In this document: positions 21,701 to 38,200 of the stretch, piece after piece
How positions within the stretch are numbered: the stretch's first letter is position 1
Layout: the number at the start of each line of letters is the position of its first letter
NCBI RefSeq assembly: GCF_020103725.1
Contig: NZ_JAHXBG010000005.1
Location: 124,001 to 188,000, forward strand
From: Hyalangium gracile
Lineage (GTDB): Bacteria; Myxococcota; Myxococcia; Myxococcales; Myxococcaceae
Direction of reading: 5' to 3'
DNA length: 64,000 nt
Notes under the pieces: model-generated
Databases searched by the model: none
What the model was told of the DNA's origin: nothing
Seen by the model: the letters and a program-made list of their open reading frames with translations, nothing else
Program-made: the position numbers and the translations under genes

Positions 21701-24700
21701 GCCCGTCGGGTGCTGGAGCTCGGCTGCGGAACGGGGATGATCCTCCTCGCCCCCGAGGTCCGGTGCGAGCGGTACGTCGGCACGGACATCTCTCCGGGCG
21801 TGCTCGACACGCTGCGGGGCCAGGTGGACGCGCTCGGCTTGAGCGGCGTGACGCTGCTGTGCCGCTCGGCGTCGGACTTCTCGGGGCTCGAGCCTCGCGC
21901 CTTCGACGCGGTGGTCCTCAACTCCGTGGTGCAGTACTTCCCCGATCTCGGCTACCTGCGCGAGGTGATCGAGGGCGCCATCGACCGGCTGGCGGACGGC
22001 GGCTCGCTCTTCCTCGGAGACCTGCGCAGCCACTCGCTCCTGGAAGCCTTCCACGCCTCCGTGCAGCTCTTCCGCGCAGCGCCGGACGAGCCCGCCCGCC
22101 AGGTGCGTGCCCGGGTCGAGCAGGCCATCGATGGCGAGCGCGAGCTGTTCGTCGACCCAGCCTTCTTCGCCGCGCTCGCGCGTCGCCACCCCCGGGTGCG
22201 CTCGGTGCGCATCCGCCTCAAGCGGGGCCCGAGCCGCAACGAGCTCACGGCCTTCCGGTACGCGGCCATCCTGGAGATCGGCGAGCGTCAGTCCGCCCCC
22301 GCCTCGCCGCCCACCCTGGACTGGGCGACGCGGAAGCTCACCCTGTCCACGCTGCGAGGCCTCATCCAGGCGGAGCAGCCTGAGCGCGTCCTCGTGACCA
22401 ACGTGCCCAACCGCCGAGTGTGGCGGGAGGTCCGGCTGGCCGAGGCGCTCGCTATCCCGGGCTCCCGCTCCACCCGCGAGCTGCTGGAGTCCCACGCGGA
22501 GGACGGCGTGGAGCCGGCCCACCTGCGCGCCAGCCTGGAAGAGCTCGGCTACGAGGTGGAGATCGGCTGGTCGCCCGCGCGCGACCGGGTGGACGTGGCG
22601 CTGCGCCGGTCAGGAGCGGCTCCCGTGCCGCTGCCCATCGAGGTGCTCGACGAGAGCGCCCGCGCCTGGGAGACGTTCGGAAACGATCCGCTGCGCGCGT
22701 GGAAGGATCTGCGCCGCATGGGACAGATCCGCGAGCACCTGGCCCGCTCTCTCCCGGACTACATGATCCCCGCGCGCATCCAGGTGCTACCGAGCCTGCC
22801 GCTCACGGCGGTCGGCAAGGTGGACCGCATGCGGCTGGCCGCCATGGAGCTGCCGGGCCACGGCGGAGACCGGGCCTTCACGCCACCGCGCACCGCCACC
22901 GAGTCCACGCTCGCCACGCTCTGGGCGGACCTGCTCGCCATCGACCGGGTGGGCGTGGGGGACGACTTCTTCGCGCTGGGCGGACACTCGCTGCTGGCCA
23001 CCCAGCTCGTGGTGCGTGTGCGCGAGCGCTTCGGGGTGGAGCTGCCACTGCGCAGCCTCTTCGAGGATCCAACCCTGGAGGGGCTCGCCGCGCGCATCGA
23101 CCGCGAGCGAGGCTCCGCGCCGTTGCCCACCATCGCTCCGGCCTCCCGGACGGGCTCCCTGCCGCTCTCCTTCGCGCAGCAGCGCCTGTGGTTCCTGGAC
23201 CAGCTCTCGCCCGGCAACCCCTTCTACAACGTGTCCTGGAGCATCGCCCTGGACGGCCGCCTGGACCACGAGGCCCTCCGCGCCGCGCTGCGGGAGATCG
23301 TCCGGCGCCACGAGTCCCTCCGCACGGTGCTGCGCGCCTCGGACGGCGAGCCAGTGCAGGTCATCCTCGAGACGGTGGATGTCCCGCTGCCGATCCACGA
23401 TCTGCGCGGCCACACTCCCGAGCAGCGGCGCCAGGAGGCCCGACGCCTGGCGATGGAGGAGGCGCACCGTCCCTTCGAGCTCTCCCGCGGGCCGGTGTTC
23501 CGCGCGAGCCTCACCCGGCTGGACGAGGAGTCCCACGTCCTCACGCTGGCCATGCACCACATCGTCTCGGATGGGTGGTCCATCGGCGTGTTCAACCGCG
23601 AGCTGGCCGCGCTCTACCGGGCCTTCCGGCTGGGCCGTCCGTCTCCCCTGCCGGAGCTGCCCATCCAGTACGCGGACTTCGCCGTGTGGCAGCGCGCGCA
23701 CCTGGAGGGTGAGCGGCTGAAGCCGCACCTGGACTACTGGCGCTCGCGGCTCGACGGCGTCCCCGCGCTCGAGCTCCCCACGGATCGGCCGCGCCCCTCG
23801 GTGCAGACGTACCGGGGCGCCACGCTGGTGCTGTCGCTCGGGTCCGAGCTGAGCCAGGCGCTGGAGTCCCTCACGCAGGCCCGGGGCTCCACGCTCTACA
23901 TGGCGCTGCTCGCCGCCTTCCAGACGCTGCTCCACCGCTACACCGGGCAGCAGGACATCGCCGTCGGCTCGCCCATCGCCAACCGCAGCCGCCAGGAGCT
24001 GGAGGGCCTCATCGGCTTCTTCGTCAACAGCCTGGTGATGCGCGGCGATCTCTCCGGAGACCCACGCTTCACGGACCTGCTGGAGCGGACGCGCGAGGCC
24101 GCGCTCGGCGCCTTCGCGCACCAGGATCTGCCCTTCGAGCGGCTGGTGCAGGAGCTCCAGCCCGACCGCGAGCTGAGCCGCAACCCGCTCTTCCAGGTGA
24201 TGTTCGCCGTGCAGAACGCGCCCTCGGTGGCGCCGGACCTGGAGGGCCTGACGCTGAGGCCCCTCACCGACCTGCCGGCGACGACCCGCTTCGACCTGGA
24301 GCTGCACGTCTGGAAGGCCGAGCAGGACCTGCGCTGCATGCTCGTCTACAGCACCGACCTGTTCGACGAGCCCACCATGCGTCGGTTCGCCGGCCACTAC
24401 CGCACGCTGCTGGAGGGCATCGTCGCCGCGCCGGAGCGCCGCCTCTCGGAGCTGCCCCTGCTGAGCGATGACGAGCGCGCGGAGCTGGTGCTCTGGAACG
24501 AGACGCGCCGCTCCCAGCCGGAGCTTCCGGACATCGGCGCGCTCTTCGCCGAGCAGGCCCGGGCCACCCCCGAGGCGCTGGCGGTGGAGTACGGCGCGAA
24601 GCGGCTGACGTACCGGGAGCTCCACCAGCGCGCGGAGCGGCTGGCCCGTCACCTCATCCAGCTCGGCGTCCGCCCGGACGAGCCCGTGGCGCTGCTGCTG

Positions 24701-27609
24701 GACCGCTCGGAGCAGCTCATCACCGCCATGGTCGCGGTGGTGCGAGCGGGCGCGGCCTACCTCCCCATCGATCCATCGAACCCGCCAGCGCACTCCACGT
24801 TCCTGCTGCGCGATACCGAAGCGCGCCTGGTGCTCACCGAGGCTGCGCACGCGGCCAGCGCGGCGGCCCTCGTGGAGGCACTGGCCCCCGCGTATCCGAC
24901 CGTGGTGAGGGTGGACGCGGAGCTGCCCGAGCCCCCAGCGCTCCCCCTGCCCCCTGGAGATCCCGACCGGCTCGCCTATGTCACCTACACCTCTGGCTCC
25001 ACGGGCCGTCCCAAGGGCGTGGCGGTCACCCATCGGGGCGTGGTGAGGCTCGTCCGCAACGCGGGCACCTTGCAGATCCAGGTCGGGGAGCGAGTGGCGC
25101 AGCTGGCCAACGTGGCCTTCGACGCGGCGACGTTCGAGGTCTGGGGCTCGCTGCTCAATGGCGGAGCGGTGGTGGGCATCTCCCGGGAGCAGGTGCTGTC
25201 ACCGCAGGAGCTGTCCTCGGCACTGAGGGAGCTGCGCATCCAGTCGATGTTCGTGACGAGCGCCCTGTTCTCCCAGGTCGTGCGAGAGGAACCGGAGGCC
25301 TTCGCCTCGGTGGAGCGGCTGCTGGTGGGCGGCGAGGCCATGGATCCCCGCTGGGCGCGCGAGTGCCTCCAGCGCGGGGCGCCTCGGCGATTCTTCAACG
25401 CCTACGGCCCCACCGAGACGACGACCTTCGCCACCCTCCAGGAGGTCTCCGAGGTGCCAGAAGGCGTGGGCTCGATTCCCATCGGACGGCCCATCGCCAA
25501 CACCACGGCGCACGTGCTGGACGAGCACCTGCGCCCGGTGCCCACGGGAGTGCCGGGCGAGCTGTACCTCGGCGGCCCTGGCCTGGCGCGCTGCTACTGG
25601 CGCCGTCCGGAGCTGACCGCGGAGCGGATGATCCCTGATCCCACCGGGAGCACTCCCGGGGCGCGGCTCTACCGCACGGGAGACCTCGTGCGACGTCGAG
25701 CGGACGGCTCCCTGGACTTCCTGCGCCGCCTGGACGCGCAGGTGAAGATCCGCGGCCACCGCATCGAGCCGGGAGAGGTGGAGGCGCTGCTGACCGAGAG
25801 CCCCCAGGTGGCCCAGGCCGCCGTGGTCGTCCGAGACGATCTGCCGGGAGGACGTGGACTGGCGGCCTACGTGGTGGCCCGCGACGAGGCCTCACCCGCG
25901 CACGAAGCCAGCGAAGGCACGGGAAGCACCGTGCGCGACCACGTGGACGCCTGGAGCATGGTCTTCGACGACCGGATCTACGGCTCCGGCGAGCCCGCCG
26001 CGGAGGTCGGCTTCGATCTCTCCGGCTGGCGCAGCTCCTACACGGGCGAGCCCATCCCCGCGGAGCAGATGCGCGAGTGGCTCGACGACACGCTGACCAC
26101 GCTGCGGAGCCGCCAGCCGTCGCGCATCCTCGAGCTCGGCTGCGGCACGGGCATGCTCCTGCTGGGGCTGGCGCGCGAGTGCCAGTCCTACGTGGGCACG
26201 GACATCTCCTCGGTGGTGCTCGGGCGGCTCGGGTCGCAGGTGCAGGCGCTCGGGCTGGGCGGCAAGGTGCGGCTGGCGCGGCGCTCGGCGGATGACTTCA
26301 CCGGGCTGGAGCCCCGGGCGTTCGACGCGGTGCTCTTGAACTCCGTGGTGCAGTACTTCCCCAGCGTCGACTACCTGGTGGACGTGGTGGAGAAGGCCGT
26401 CGAGCGGCTCGCCGACGGTGGCTTCCTCTTCCTCGGAGACCTGCGCAGCCATCCGCTGATGGGAGTGTTCCACCAGTCCGTGCAGCTCCACCGGGCGGCG
26501 GACGACACTCCGGCGGACGTGCTCCAGGCCCGCGCTCGACGCGCCGCCGAGGAGGACGAGGAGCTGTACGTCGACCCTGCCCTCTTCGCCACCCTGGCCA
26601 CCCGGCTGCCTCGCGTGCGCGGCGTGCGCATCCGCCTCCAGCGTGGGCACGCCCACAGCGAGCTGACCCGCTTCCGCTACAGCGCCATCCTCGAGGTGGG
26701 CGCCGCGTCGAGCGGGCAGGAGCCGCGCCCCGTGCGCTGGCTCGACTGGGGCACCGAGGTCCGCACCACCGAGGCGCTCCAGCGCCTGCTCTCCTCGAAC
26801 GGGTCCGAGACAGTGGGGCTGCTGCGTGTGCCCAACGCGAGGCTCGCGAGCCTGGTTGCCGTGGCGCACCGCTTGGACGGAGAGGATCCGAGCCTCACCG
26901 CCGCCGACCTGCGCCCCCTGAAGGACGACACCGCGGTGGATCCCACCTGGCTACAGGAGCAGGGAGAAGCGCGCGGGTGGCGGGTGGATGTCGCGTGGTC
27001 GGCCGGAGACGCGGAGGGGCGGATGGACGTGCTCCTCACGCAAGGGCTCGGACCGGCGGAGCTGCCGCGCCTGCCGGTGGAGCACTCGGCGCGCCCCTCG
27101 GCCAGCACCGCGAGCTTCGCCAACCACCCGATGCGCGCGCGCCGGGACAAGGCGCTGGTGGCCCGGCTCAAGCAGGAGCTGTCCGCCCGCCTGCCGGACT
27201 ACATGGTGCCCCGTCACCTCGCCGTGCTGGAACGGATGCCGCTGACGCCCCAGGGCAAGCTGGACCGGCGAGCCCTGCCCGCTCCCGACGGAGAGCGGCG
27301 CCAGGTGTCGCGGGACTTCGTGGCGCCTCGCACGCCCCTGGAGCGCACCATCGCACGCATCTTCGAAGAGGTGCTCGGCGTGGAGCGCATCGGCGCGCGA
27401 GACGACTTCTTCCTGCTCGGCGGACACTCGCTGCTGGCCACCCAGGTGGTGTCCCGGCTGCGAGAGGCCGTGGGGCTCCAGCTTCGCCTGCAGACCCTCT
27501 TCGAGCACTCCGTGGTGGAGCGCCTCGCCCAGGCCGTGGAGAACCTGCGCTGGGTGACGGACACCACCACGCCTCCCCCTTCCTCCGCCGACTACGAGTC
27601 AGGTGAGCT

Positions 27610-27613
<4 letters not shown>
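18734..27613 (+). CDS. NRPS two modules, C-A(nMT)-PCP-C-A(nMT)-PCP (2959 aa)
   Basis: Adds two consecutive N-methylated residues. The frame stays open to about 18527, but the start is taken at ATG 18734, which overlaps the previous stop (ATGA) and gives the usual short helical lead (LPEDQRAELARLLRERK). Module 1: C (HHIISDGWS near 165), A (FTSGSTGRPKG near 621), nMT (VLELGCGTGM near 994), PCP ([10 protein letters not shown] near 1412). Module 2: C (HHIVSDGWS near 1608), A (YTSGSTGRPKG near 2086), nMT (ILELGCGTGMLLLG near 2466), PCP ([10 protein letters not shown] near 2896). Pocket codes are D-A-F-F-L-G-V-T-Y-K (close to isoleucine/valine codes) and D-A-F-F-L-G-A-T-F-K (aliphatic, not resolved). 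The C-terminus ends YESGEL, an acidic tail that fits the TubC-like domain at the start of the next protein. Confidence 0.95.
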
Positions 27614-32252
<4,639 letters not shown>

Positions 32253-32256
<4 letters not shown>

Positions 32257-35200
32257 CCCTCATCGACTTTCTGTCCCACCTGCGCGGGCTGGACGTCCAG
32301 GTCCGCGTGGAAGGGGATCGCCTGCTGTGCAACGCCCCTCCCGGAGTGCTGACTTCGGAGCTGCGCAATCAGATCAGCGCGAGGAAGCCGGAGCTGCTCG
32401 CCTTCCTGAGAGATCTCACCGACGCGAAGCCCGAGCCGGTGAGCATCCCCACGGTGGCGCGAGGCGGGCTGCTGCCTGTCTCCTTCGCGCAGCAGCGGCT
32501 GTGGTTCCTGGACCGGCTGGTGCCGGAGAACCCCTTCTACAACGTGCCCTCCGCGCTGCGCCTGATGGGCGAGCTGGACGTGGACGCGCTGCAACGGGCG
32601 ATCTCCGCCATCGTCGAGCGGCACGAGGTGCTGCGCGGCACCTTCGAGGTGTCCGAGGGCCAGCCGTGGCTGCGCGTGCATCCGCCCGAGCAGGTGCCGC
32701 TGCCCATCCAGGATCTCAGCCACCTGCCCCCCACCGTGCGGGAGGAGGAGGCCGAGCGGCTGGCGACAGCCGAGACCAAGGCCGTGTTCGACCTGCGCAC
32801 CGGGCCGCTGCTGCGGGCGAAGCTGCTCCGGCTGGACGCGCGGGACCACATCCTGCTGCTGACGCTGCACCACATCGTGGCCGACGGCTGGTCCATGGGA
32901 GTGCTCAACCGCGAGCTGGCGGCGCTGTATGGCACGAGCCGGCGCGGGCAGCCCTCCTCGCTGCCGCCGCTACCCATCCAGTACCCGGACTTCGCGGCCT
33001 GGCAGCGCAAGCGCGTCTCCGAGGAGCTGTTCCAGACACAGCTCGGCTACTGGCGCGAGCGCCTCGCGGGCCTCTCGCCCGTGGATCTGCCCTCGGATCG
33101 TCCCCGCTCCGCGACGCCGGGCTTCCGTGGCCGGACCTTCCACAAGATCCTGCCGGCGTCCCTGGCCTCCTCGGTGCGCGAGCTGTCCCGCGATCGAGGC
33201 GCCACGCCCTTCATGACGATGCTGGCGGGCTTCCAGGCGCTGCTGGCGCGCTACACGGGCCAGCCGGATGTGGCCATCGGCTCGCCCATCGCCAACCGCA
33301 ACCACTCGGACGTGGAGGGGCTGATCGGCTTCTTCGTCAACACGCTCGTGCTGCGCACGGACGTGTCCGGAGACCCGAGCTTCCTGGAGCTGGTGGACCG
33401 GGCGCGCGACACGGCGCTGGGCGCATACGCCCACCAGGATCTGCCCTTCGAACGGCTGGTGGCGGAGCTGCGCCCCGAGCGGAACCTGGGGCGCAATCCG
33501 TTCTTCCAGGTGGTCTTCGCGGTGCAGAACGCGCCGAGGACGGACCTGGTGCTGGAGGGCCTGCGGGTGGATCCCCAGCCCTTCCAGACCTCCAGCACCC
33601 GCTTCGATCTGGAGGTGCACGTCTGGGAAGTGGACGGCGCGATGCACTGCGTGGCGATGTACAGCGCGGACCTCTTCGACGAGTCCACCATCCAGCGGCT
33701 CCTGACGCACTACGAGACGCTGCTGCGTGAAGCGCTGAAGGCGCCCCACCGGCCCATCGGCATGCTGTCCATGCTGAGCGCCGAGGAGGAGCGCACGCTG
33801 CGCCGCTGGAACGCCACCTCGCGCAACTATCCGAGGGACACGGGGCTCGCCGAGCTGTTCGCCGCGCACGTGGAGAAGACGCCCGAGGCGCTCGCGGTGC
33901 GGCTGGGAGACGAGACCCTCACCTACGCCGAGCTGGACCGACGCGCCAACCGCCTGGCCTGGGCGCTCCGGGGCAAGGGCGTGAGGCCCGGAGATCGGGT
34001 GGGCGTCCACCTCGGCCGCTCGCTCGAGCTGCCCGTGGCGCTGCTGGCGACGGTGAAGGCGGGGGCGGCCTACGTGCCGCTCGACCCCGAGCACCCCACC
34101 CAGCGCACGGCCTGGACGCTCCAGGACGCGGGCATCCAGGTGGTCCTCACGGGCCCGGGCACCCCGCTGCCGGTGGAAGCCCCCAGCGTGCTGGCGCTCC
34201 ACGAGTCAGGCGCGCTGCTGGCCGAATGCCCCGACACGGTTCCGCCCGTCTCCTGCACGGGGGACTCGGTGGCCTACGTCATGTACACCTCGGGCTCGAC
34301 GGGGCAGCCCAAGGGCGTGGAGGTGAGCCACCGGAACGTCGTGCGCCTCGTGGTGGGCACGGACTACGTCCAGCTCGGCGGCACCGACGCGATCGCCCAG
34401 CTGGGCAGCCCCGCCTTCGACGCGCTCACCTTCGAGCTGTGGGGAGCCTGGCTCAACGGCGGGCGGGTGGAGCTCATCCCCCAGGACGTGCTGCTGGATC
34501 CCCGGCGACTGGCCGACACCCTGCGCCGCCAGGGCGTGACGGCGATGTTCGTCACCGCCTCGCTGTTCAACGAGGTGCTGCGCTCGGTGCCCCAGGCCTT
34601 CGCGCCGGTGCGGCAGGTGCTCGTGGGAGGCGAGGCGCTGAACCCGGCGGCCTGCCGGTTCGCGCTGTCCCAGGAGGGCGCGGGACGGCTCATCAACGGC
34701 TACGGCCCCACGGAGAGCACCACCTTCGCGGTGGCTGGCGCCGTCGAGACGGTGGAGGAAGGCGCGCGCTCGATTCCCCTCGGGCGCCCGATCGCCAACA
34801 CCACGGCGTGGATCCTCGATGGACACCTGCGCCCGGTACCTGTCGGCGTGGTGGGCGAGCTGTACCTGGGAGGAGACGGGCTGGCGCACGGCTACCACAA
34901 CCGCCCGGCGCTGACGGCGGAGCGCTTCGTGCCGGATCCGTTCGCGGAGACACCGGGAGCGCGCCTGTACCGAACGGGAGATCTGTGCCGGTACCTGCCG
35001 GACGGCCGCATCGACTTCCTGGGCCGCGTCGATCACCAGGTGAAGATCCGCGGCCACCGCATCGAGCTGGGAGAGATCGAGGCGGCGCTGTCCGAGCACC
35101 CGGCGGTGGCAGCCTCGGCCGTGGTCGCCCGGGACGATCTGCCGAGCGGGCGCGGGCTGGTGGCGTACGTGGTGCCCGACCTGAGCCGGGACGCGGAGAG

Positions 35201-38200
35201 CGCCGAGGTGAAGGCCTCCACCGCGCAGGCCCAGGTGGAGCACTGGCGGGGAGTCTTCGATCAGAGCGTATATAAGGATGCGGCCGCGACGCCGGACCCG
35301 CGCCCCGACTTCACGGGATGGATCAGCTCGTACACGGACGCGCCCATCCCCGAGCCAGAGATGCGCGAGTGGCTGGAGGACACTCTGGAGCAGCTGCGTC
35401 CCCTGCCCCACTCGCGGGTGCTGGAGCTCGGCTGCGGCACGGGCATGCTGCTGTTCGGGCTCGCGCCGGGCTTCGGGCGGTACACGGGGCTGGACATCTC
35501 GGACTCCGTGCTGGCGCGGCTGCAGGAGCGCGTGGCGGCGGCTGGAATCCAGGGTGTGAGCCTCCGGCATGGCGCGGCCACGGATCTGCAAGGCGTGGAG
35601 CCCGGCTCGGCGGAGCTGGTCCTGCTGAACTCGGTGGTCCAGTACTTCCCGAGCGTGGACTACTTGATCGACGTCATCGAGCGAGTCCTGCCAGCGGTAG
35701 CGGATGGGGGAGCCATCTTCCTGGGGGATCTGCGCTCGCTGCCACTGTTGGAGACGTTCCAGGCCTCGGTGGTGCTGCATCGCTCCGCGGGCGAGGAGTC
35801 GCGCCAGGCGGCGCACCGGCGAGTCCGAGACGAGGTGACCTGGGAGCGGGAGCTCGCGGTGGATCCCGCGCTCTTCGAGGCGCTCCGGACCCGCTTCCCA
35901 CGAATCCAGGCCGTGCGCGTACGGCCCAAGTCCGGGCGGGCGCACAACGAGCTCACCGGGTACCGCTACAGCGCCATCCTCCAGGTGAGCGATCATCCCG
36001 TCACGCCCCGAGCCTGCCGCTGGCAAGCCTGGAGTGAAGGCCCCGAGGCGCTCGCACTTCTCCGAGAGGAGCTGGCCCACACCACCGAGGAGTGCCTCGG
36101 CTTCCGAGGCATCCCCAACGCGCGGCTCCAGCAGGCCCTCGCCGCCCGTGCGCTGCTGGCCGATCCGACGGGGCCCGAGACGGTCGAGGCCATCCGGACC
36201 GAGCTGGCCAGTCGGACCTGGCCCGAGAGCATCGAGCCGCAGGATCTCATCGAGCTGGGCACGGAGTTGGGCTTCGCCGTGGAGCTGAGCTGGCTCTCCG
36301 CGGATGCCCGAGGCACCTTCGATGTCGTCTTCCGGCGCGGCGCCGACCGTCCGCTCCTGGAGCCCATCGCCTGGCCGGGTGAGGCCCGAGCGCCGCGGGC
36401 CTGGGCGAGCTACGCGAACGATCCGCTCCGGGGAGCGGTGTCCCGGCGGCTCATGCCCCTGCTCAAGGCGCACCTCTCCGCGAACCTGCCGCCGTACATG
36501 GTGCCGCCGAGCTTCGTCTTCCTGGATCAGCTCCCGCGCACATCCACGGGCAAGGTGGATCGTGCCCGGCTGCCGCCTCCGGAGTGGGCCGTCCGGGAGC
36601 GCGCCACGGAGTTCGTGCCTCCGCGAACCGTCGTGGAGGCCGCGCTGGCCCGCATCTGGAGCGAGCTGCTCGGCGTGCCCGCGGTGGGGGTGAACGACGA
36701 CTTCTTCGAGCTGGGCGGGCACTCCCTCCTGGCCACGCAGCTGGCCTCCCGTGTCGGCGACGTGCTGGGGACGGACGTGCCCCTGCGCTGGGTGTTCGAG
36801 GCCCCCACCATCGCGCGCCTCGCGGAGCGCTTCCGGAGCGCCCCTACCCCGGAGGAACGAGGGCGAAACACCTCCATCCCGAGGGTCAGCCGCGACGCGG
36901 AGCTGCCGCTGTCCTACGCACAGGAGCGCCTCTGGTTCCTGGACCGGCTCTTCCCGGGCAACGCCTTCTACAACATGCCCGCGCACAGCCGTCTGCGCGG
37001 GCAGCTGGACGTGGCTGCGCTGCGCCGCGCGCTCCAGGAGATCGTCCGCCGCCACGAGGCCCTGCGCACACGGTTCGTCGCGGAGGACGGAAGCCCGCGC
37101 CCGAGGATCGACCTGGAGGCCACCCTCGAGGTTCCCCGGATCGATCTCACCGGCCTGCCGCCCGAGGCCCGACGAGCGGAGGTGGAGCGGCTGGCCCACG
37201 AGGAGACGTGGCGCCCCTTCGATCTGGAGAAGGGCCCGCTGCTGCGAGCCACGCTGATCGCCATCGAGCCCCAGGAGCACGTGCTGCTGCTGACGATGCT
37301 CCACATCGTGTCGGATGGCTGGTCGCTCGGCGTGCTCAACCGCGAGCTGGCGCTGCTGTACGAGGCCTTCGCGGCGGACCGTCCCTCTCCGCTGCCGCCG
37401 CTGCCCATCCAATACGCCGACTTCGCCGTCTGGCAGCGCCGGTGGATGGAGAGCGAGGGGCTGGAGGAGCAGCTCGCCTACTGGCGTCGCCAGCTCTCGG
37501 GCCTGGAGTCACTGGAGCTGCCGCTCGACCGTCCCAGGCCGGCCACGCCGGACATGCGGGGCTCCTTCTGCGTGCGGCCCCTGCCGAAGCTGCTGAGCGA
37601 GCGCATCACCGAGCTGGGGCGGCGCCACGGCAGCACGCTGTTCATGACGCTGCTGGGCGCCTTCTCCACGCTGCTGAGCCGCTACAGCGGCCAGGACGAC
37701 ATCGCCATCGGCACGCCCATCGCGAACCGCAACCGAGGCGAGATCGAGGGGCTGATCGGCTTCTTCGTCAACAGCCTGGTGATGCGCTGCCGGCTCGACG
37801 GGGATCCGACGTTCGAGGAGCTGCTGGGACGGATGCGCGAAGTGGCGCTCGGAGCCTACGAGCACCAGGACCTGCCCTTCGAGCGGCTCGTGGAAGAGCT
37901 GCAGCCGGCGCGGGATCTGCGCAAGAACCCGCTCTTCCAGGTGATGTTCGCGGTGCAGAACGCGCCCATGGGGACGCTGAAGCTGGGAGGGCTCCACATC
38001 GAGCCCTTCCCGCTCGAGGTGGTCACCGCGCGCATGGACCTGGAGCTGAACGTCTGGGAGGGCCGGGACGGACTGACGCTGCTGATGTTCTACAGCACGC
38101 GGCTCTTCGACGAGGCCACCATCCAGGCCCTGCTGGAGCAGCTCGAGCGGCTCCTGTCCGGCATGGTGGAGGCGCCCAACCGCCGCCTCAGCCAGTATGC

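Noticed and set aside
18362-22522. Very long open frame on the - strand opposite the 18734-27613 synthetase; similar ones at 2890-5151, 5167-7830, 29860-31842, 34206-37412 and 40665-43997
   Set aside because: These are antisense shadows that stay open because GC-rich third codon positions suppress stops. The + strand frames carry complete NRPS motifs.
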